Of a stretch of DNA of 64,000 nucleotides, positions 59,282-64,000 are shown in pieces; the stretch's first letter is position 1, and each line of letters starts with the position of its first letter. Source of the stretch: Diphasiastrum complanatum. Lineage: Eukaryota > Streptophyta > Lycopodiopsida > Lycopodiales > Lycopodiaceae. The stretch covers positions 40,877,961 to 40,941,960 of the forward strand of contig CM055101.1 of the NCBI GenBank assembly GCA_029204225.1. Direction: 5' to 3'. The notes under the pieces are model-generated. The model was given only the letters and a program-made list of their open reading frames with translations. It did not search any database and was not told the origin of the DNA. Both the position numbers and the translations under genes were made by a program.

Positions 59282-59800
59282 TGAAGGTTCATCGTATGAG
59301 ATTTGTTTGATCAATAAATTCAACGGTGATGACTTTCACATGTGGAAGTTCAAGATGAGGATGATCTTGATTGAGAAATATTTGTGGGAATATGCCAATG
59401 GCACAGCCAAACTAGAGAATTCAAAATTGTTGACCAATTGGAATGCAAAAGATGGTAAAATATATAATAAGATTATCAAATAGCCCATATGGTTACTTGT
59501 TCCACTTTAAAAATAAGCTATACTAATTGACATGTATGAACAAATTTAACTACTTGTCTCTTTTTTAGAAAGAAGTTCCCAGCTTTGAAAATGAGTAAAG
59601 GCACTTCAGTAGGTGATCACTTTAATAGTTTTATACAATTGTTAAATCAACTAGGGGCTATTGATGTTCCAGTATCAGATGATTATGTCATTATGACACT
59701 TTTGTCTAGTCTTTTTACTTCTTATGAAAATTCAATACTATTTTTGGACAATACTCTTATCACTCCAAAAGGTGGCAACAAGTTTGTTACATGACTAAAT
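59282..59800 (+). pseudogene. Copia gag relic
   Basis: Plus strand: SYEICLINKFNGDDFHMWKF, KMRMILIEKYLWEYANGTAK and LTNWNAKDGKIYNKII, then after a stop and about 100 bases KMSKGTSVGDHFNSFIQLLN and QLGAIDVPVSDDYVIMTLLS. This is the N-terminal gag of Copia elements (F-G-NF--WK-KM---L, then G-SV-DH). Frames are broken at 59482 and 59792. No LTR or primer site recognised. Confidence 0.8.
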
Positions 59801-60799
59801 AAGAAGGAAGAGTTCATTTTCTTCAAATAACAAGACTCTTGTTGTCATGTCCACGTCCTGTATATAGGATTTAGTATAGTCCTAGACTTGGATACACGGT
59901 ACTCTAATGAAACAAGCTTATTATTTATGCCACGTCATACTGGACGTGACTCGAAAGTAATTAATATCCTTGTGAGGCCCAAAACACACTAAATGGAGTT
60001 AGTACAAGGGTTGGGACCATATGTGCATGTGTAGAGTATCAATTGTCATAAATAGGTGAGTAATAGAATGCAAAAACTTCCTACTTCCAATGCATGACTA
60101 CGCCTATCAAAAGCAGTAGTGATAGAAATCATGTTCAATCTTTAGCAACTAACTCTCGCTAGATACTAAGTGATTACGTAGCCAAACATAAAGTATTGAA
60201 TTCTCAGACAATTTCTATCAGTTACAAAGGCAATATAGAGATGCATGCATTATGACACAAACTGAATGCAATAAGAAAATAGTATTGATTCAGAAAAACA
60301 AGATCATATGCTAATGAGCGCAAGACAATAGCAGATAGAAACCACGCACTCTAAATCTATCTCTGAGTAACTGAGAATAAGTCTGAAATAAGCAACTCTA
60401 CTGATAGCAGTAGCGCAATAGCAACTCTAAATAAATATCTAAAAGACTGAGCTAGATTGCTCAAGAGAGTTCAAGCTTGAAAGCTTGATAGAGAGTTAAC
60501 AACAATACTTTCTGATTGTAAACGATCTGCGTGATGAGAGCGTAGGAAGCGTTGTGTAATAACACTCAACTCCTTCACAATTCACAATGTTGATTGATCA
60601 TTGACTTATTGAAAATGAGATGTATGAAAAACTGATTTGTACTAAGTAATTAGGTCATCAAATGTGATTGCCAGTTGGCTAGAGTCCGCTGGCATTCATC
60701 TAGTTCTTCTCAAAAGTTGCTTGCTAATAAGCGGCGACAATTGCCCGTAAACAGTTTGTCTGCATAAATGAAGACCCTATAATAGAATGGTAAGGATAC
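59801..60799. other. Spacer, nothing recognised
   Basis: No supported gene or repeat. It may be degraded retroelement sequence because Copia scraps lie on both sides. Confidence 0.4.
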
Positions 60800-61040
60800 T
60801 CACGCATCTGCTCCTTCTCTTGAATTGTTTGAGGACACTTGTCTTTTGACAATTTGAGACATGGTTCCATTGTGAGAGAGCTAACTTGCAATTAATCGGA
60901 TTATATCTGATTAACATATTGTAGATGTACCTCTATTGAGTAATGTAGATCAACTTTCTATTTCTGTCTCTGTGGATTTGAATACCAAGGCAGAAATGAG
61001 CTTCGCCTAGATCGGTCATGTCAAATTCAGAAGATAGCAT
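60800..61040 (-). pseudogene. Copia RT C-terminal scrap
   Basis: The minus strand reads FDMTDLGEAHFCLGIQIHRD, RNRKLIYITQ*RYIYNMLI and YNPINCKLALSQWNHVSNC, colinear with MTDLGLAHYCLEIQIHRD...CKLVHSPMDPGLKL of the intronic Copia at 41924-42190. Opposite in strand to the gag scrap at 59282. Confidence 0.75.
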
Positions 61041-61114
61041 TGTCTTGTCTTCTTTTATCAGATTGGTATTGTTGTTGAAACGACAACATTCTTTGAACTA
61101 AACAAAAGTGGTGA

Positions 61115-62703
61115 TTCGAAGGCTCAAGAGTTGTTGTACCATGACTTGCTGATGCAGTATTGATACAACAGCGATACCATTTCTATGAGTCAGGTTTTGG
61201 TAGACAAATATGTTCTTGACGTGGAGTCGGACATGCAGACAGCTAGAAAGTCATTGGTGAGTTTTGGGTTTAGGGTCCTCGATGTCGATTTTGATTCATC
61301 TCCATTGTTTCGCGAGGAGATGTTTGTCGACAAGAACCCTTCAGAGGTTGAAGTTGACATTGAGAGATTGAACGTGGATTAGCGAAAGATTTTCGACCGT
61401 GTAGTACGTGAGCATGTTGTTCGAAGAGTGGGTGGAGGTAGATGGACCGGGTGGTATAGGCAAGACACACTTGTATGGTGTCATGTTGTCATACGTGCAT
61501 GCACAAGGGTAGAAAGCATTGGCAATTGCATCACGTGGGATTGTTGCACTATTGATGAAAGGTGGTAGGACCGCACATTCTTGGTTTAAAATTCCTCTGA
61601 CGGAATCGAATGAGAGCTCGACATGCAACATCTCTAAGCAATTTGCGCTAGGTACGCTTTTGATGGCATGTCGACTCATCATTTGGGATGAGGCTCCCAT
61701 GGCGCCTAAGTATACTATAGAGTGTGTGGACCGATCTCTGCGAGATATATTGAGTATCGATGCTCCATTTGGAGGAGTTCCAGTTGTTTTCGGGGGTGAT
61801 TTCCGATAGATTCTACCAATGTACTACGTGTTAGTCGTGCGTAGATTGTCAATGCTTCACTGAAGTGTTTGCGTTTGTGAAAAAACATGGAGGTGCACAA
61901 ACTAACAAAGAACATGCACGTCATGGGTGTGGAGGGTGGCGATAAGGATGTTGAGGTTTGTAGATTATTTGTTGAGTGTGGGAGATGGTCGTGAGCCCAC
62001 ATTCGTGCATCGCGATTTGGACCTGATCATGTGCCTAAGGACGTCTGATGTGGACGAATTGATTTCATTCACATTTTTCAATGTTGCATGGCGTTTTATG
62101 AGATCATGCGAGGGTTGTTGAGCAGCTTCTGTGACGTTTGCACTTTTTATAGTGTCGATAGTGTTGTTGAGTGTGAGGGCTCTAATGTGCACCCTGTAGA
62201 GTATTTGAATAGCCTGCAACCGAGTGGATGTCCTCCATATAAGTTGGTGTTGAAGTTTGGAATGATTGTGATGTTGTTACAATCGATAGCATCGCACAAG
62301 GGATTGTGCAATGGCACAAGATTGATCATCCTTAGATTAGGTAGACTGGTCATAGAGGCGGAGATAGTGATCGGAAAGAATATAGGAAGTAGAGTCCTTA
62401 TTTCATGTATCCCTATAGTGCCAAGTGATTCGAACATATTGTTTGAATTGCAAAGGTGTCCAGTTTCCTATCAGAGCAACATTTGCCATGACAATAAACA
62501 AAGTACATGGGCAAACTATGGACATGATTGGATTGTATTTGCCTCGGCCTGTATTTAGCCATGGGTAGTTGTATGTTGCACTATCGAGAGTGCAAAATGC
62601 AACAAGTCTTCGTGTGTTGATTACTGACAAGGACAATCTATTTACGGATGTGGATGGACTGACGAGGTACACTCAGAACATGGTGTATTCAGGAGTGTTG
62701 TAG
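61115..62703 (+). pseudogene. Helitron-type Pif1-like helicase relic
   Basis: Plus strand, C-terminal helicase part of a Helitron RepHel protein. VDIERLNVD*RKIFDRVVRE is the start, with TAG for Gln at 61380-61382. After a frameshift comes Walker A GPGGIGKT (61444-61467). ALAIASRGIVALLMKGGRTA, then Walker B RLIIWDEAPM and PVVFGGDFR* (TAG at 61807-61809 in place of the usual Gln) follow. HPVEYLNSLQPSGCPPYKLV, LKFGMIVMLLQSI and LCNGTRLIILRLG come later. The end is [35 protein letters not shown] and a stop near 62703. The Rep (HUH) nuclease half is absent. Helitrons transpose by rolling circle. No CTRR end with hairpin was confirmed. Confidence 0.88.
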
Positions 62704-62755
62704 TGGTAAGTTTGAAGTGATGTTTATGGTTTATGGTTTCAGGATGCAAGGCACA

Positions 62756-62846
62756 ATTATAGTTAGAGTTAGGGTTAGACTTAGCATTTGGGATGTAGGG
62801 TAGAGTTAGAGTTAGAGTTATGGTGGAAGTTAGGGTTAGATTTGGA
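62756..62846 (+). repeat. Degenerate GTTAGR repeat patch
   Basis: GTTAGAGTTAGGGTTAGAC at 62761-62779 and GTTAGAGTTAGAGTTATGG, then GTTAGGGTTAGA, at about 62811-62847. These resemble TTAGGG or TTTAGGG telomere units but are short and irregular. They lie about 55 bases after the helicase stop. Confidence 0.6.
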
Positions 62847-62959
62847 GAAAAAAACTATCAAATTTTGTACAAGGAGAAGGGTGTGTAGAAGGAGGTTCTT
62901 GGATATAGTTAGGATTTAGAGTTCAGTATTGGAAGCTTGTACTTAAAGCTTGACCATAC

Positions 62960-63330
62960 CAGCTGATTGCAGGCCAACTGTATCAAAGAGGGGCGGATAA
63001 TATCATTCGACAATGTATCTTGTCTTCCTCATAATACAAGTCAGATCATGTCCCTCTCGCATGAACCAATGGGAGGTGGTGGAGAATTTGCATCAGAAGT
63101 TACAATACATAATATTCTACAATCCTGGTGGCCAACAATGCATAAGGATACTAAAGTGTATATCAACTAATGTGATGCATGTCAAAGGGCATGTAGACCA
63201 ACGAAGGCGAACTATGAGCCGTTACGTTCTGTATTGTCTCAAGCGCCATTTGAAAAATGGGGACTCAATTCTATTGGCCTCATGTAGAAGACAAACGCGA
63301 TCAAAGAAAGGCTAAAGCTCACTGGTGAAG
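62960..63330 (+). pseudogene. Gypsy integrase relic (H2C2 zinc finger to core start)
   Basis: Fragments in shifting frames: LYQRGADNIIR, EFASEVTIHNILQSWWPTMH, KDTKVYIN, CDACQRACRPTKANYEPLRS and LSQAPFEKWG. G-F-----T---ILQS-WWPTM--D---Y---CD-CQR is the H2C2 zinc-binding domain that precedes the Gypsy integrase core. Stops and frameshifts are frequent. No other part of the element is seen. Confidence 0.8.
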
Positions 63331-63369
63331 GCCCTTATCGCATCACTGACATTCTATCGCAGCAATGTG

Positions 63370-63585
63370 GCAAGCCAAGTAGGCATGTTATGAGACAAAC
63401 CACGTAGGCTTGGGACTTGCCATGTGGCAAGTTATGTAGGCCTATCATAGGCTTGTGTGGTAGGTCATATAGGCATGACATACACTTGATGTCTGTCATG
63501 CAAGCATGTTGTGGTCTGCCACATAGGCTTGAGAAGCCAACTAGGCTATGCACCACGTAGGACTGTCATGCAGGCTTGGGTGCAA
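63370..63585. repeat. Degenerate short repeats of RTAGGCWTG words
   Basis: Words such as GTAGGCATG, GTAGGCTTGGGA, ATAGGCTTG and GCAGGCTTGGG alternate with GCCATGTGG and GTCATG words every 20-30 bases over about 215 bases. No strict period. Confidence 0.5.
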
Positions 63586-63865
<280 letters not shown>

Positions 63866-64000
63866 TACCCTTTACCAACACACATAGTATTTTGAAGTGC
63901 ATGTACATACTTTCATGGTGAAAGGTGTCAAACGAATGGGACTTTCGTTATCAAGAATTTGAAGGGTGCTCTAAGGAGTTTTTAAATTATCAGACTTTCC
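63866..64000. other. Right edge, nothing recognised
   Basis: AT-rich sequence without a recognisable feature up to the window end. Confidence 0.4.

Overview
This is a repeat-rich segment of a land-plant nuclear genome. The evidence is a complete 11-exon plant-type gene for the 20S proteasome alpha subunit PAG1, GT-AG introns of plant size, plant gene fragments (fasciclin-like arabinogalactan protein, thaumatin-like protein), plant-type Copia and Gypsy elements primed by tRNA-iMet or tRNA-Asp, a Helitron helicase, and long GA/CT, GT and AT microsatellites. Long retroelement-filled introns and a Penelope-like reverse transcriptase relic would fit a non-flowering lineage (fern, lycophyte or gymnosperm grade), but the sequence does not fix the species.

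Layout. 1-14.3 kb: a foldback element at the left edge, then a Penelope-like RT relic (708-2774 and 9204-9970) split by a young, almost intact Copia element (2775-9203) with identical 655-bp LTRs and a GACAC target duplication. Copia scraps, a CT array, a 106-bp tandem repeat and an inverted partial copy of the Penelope-like 3' end follow. 14.6-21.7 kb: a decayed minus-strand Gypsy-type element with a tRNA-Asp primer site, a 1.9-kb leader carrying repeated GGCTCGCC/GGCGAGCC pairs, gag with four zinc knuckles, a retropepsin, and an uncharacterised ORF where pol should be. 21.7-25.7 kb: a dead Copia whose 5' LTR is fused to the gag zinc knuckle. 26.1-29 kb: 5' part of another gag-bearing element. 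29.1-30.2 kb: fragments of two host genes beside GT/GA arrays. 33.0-33.6 kb: two GC-rich MITE-like units inside TA microsatellites.

34.0-46.7 kb (minus): PAG1, the one clearly intact host gene. Its 753-nt CDS is in 11 exons. Intron 1 (6.5 kb) holds a Copia relic that itself contains a small MITE; intron 7 holds another Copia fragment.

48.0-58.0 kb: the most unusual region. Four uncharacterised intron-containing ORFs are arranged head-to-tail and tail-to-tail: A(+), B(-), C(+), D(-). B begins with a divergent histone H3-like sequence (H3 tail start and H3 C-terminal helix recognisable) with proline-rich and Ser/Pro-rich insertions. D resembles an uncharacterised transposase-like family. An approximately 18-bp motif close to GCGCGCTGAATCGATATC occurs about 13 times in both orientations in spacers and one intron, and a 78-bp tandem repeat sits between the divergent B and C. 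Together they could be a large multigene mobile element or a lineage-specific integrated element. All four ORFs carry lesions.

58.7-64 kb: a long CT array, Copia gag and RT scraps, a Helitron Pif1-like helicase relic, degenerate GTTAGR repeats, a Gypsy integrase fragment, a GA array and a foldback element. Many stop codons in the dead elements are explained by C-to-T changes, as expected for methylated silent plant repeats.
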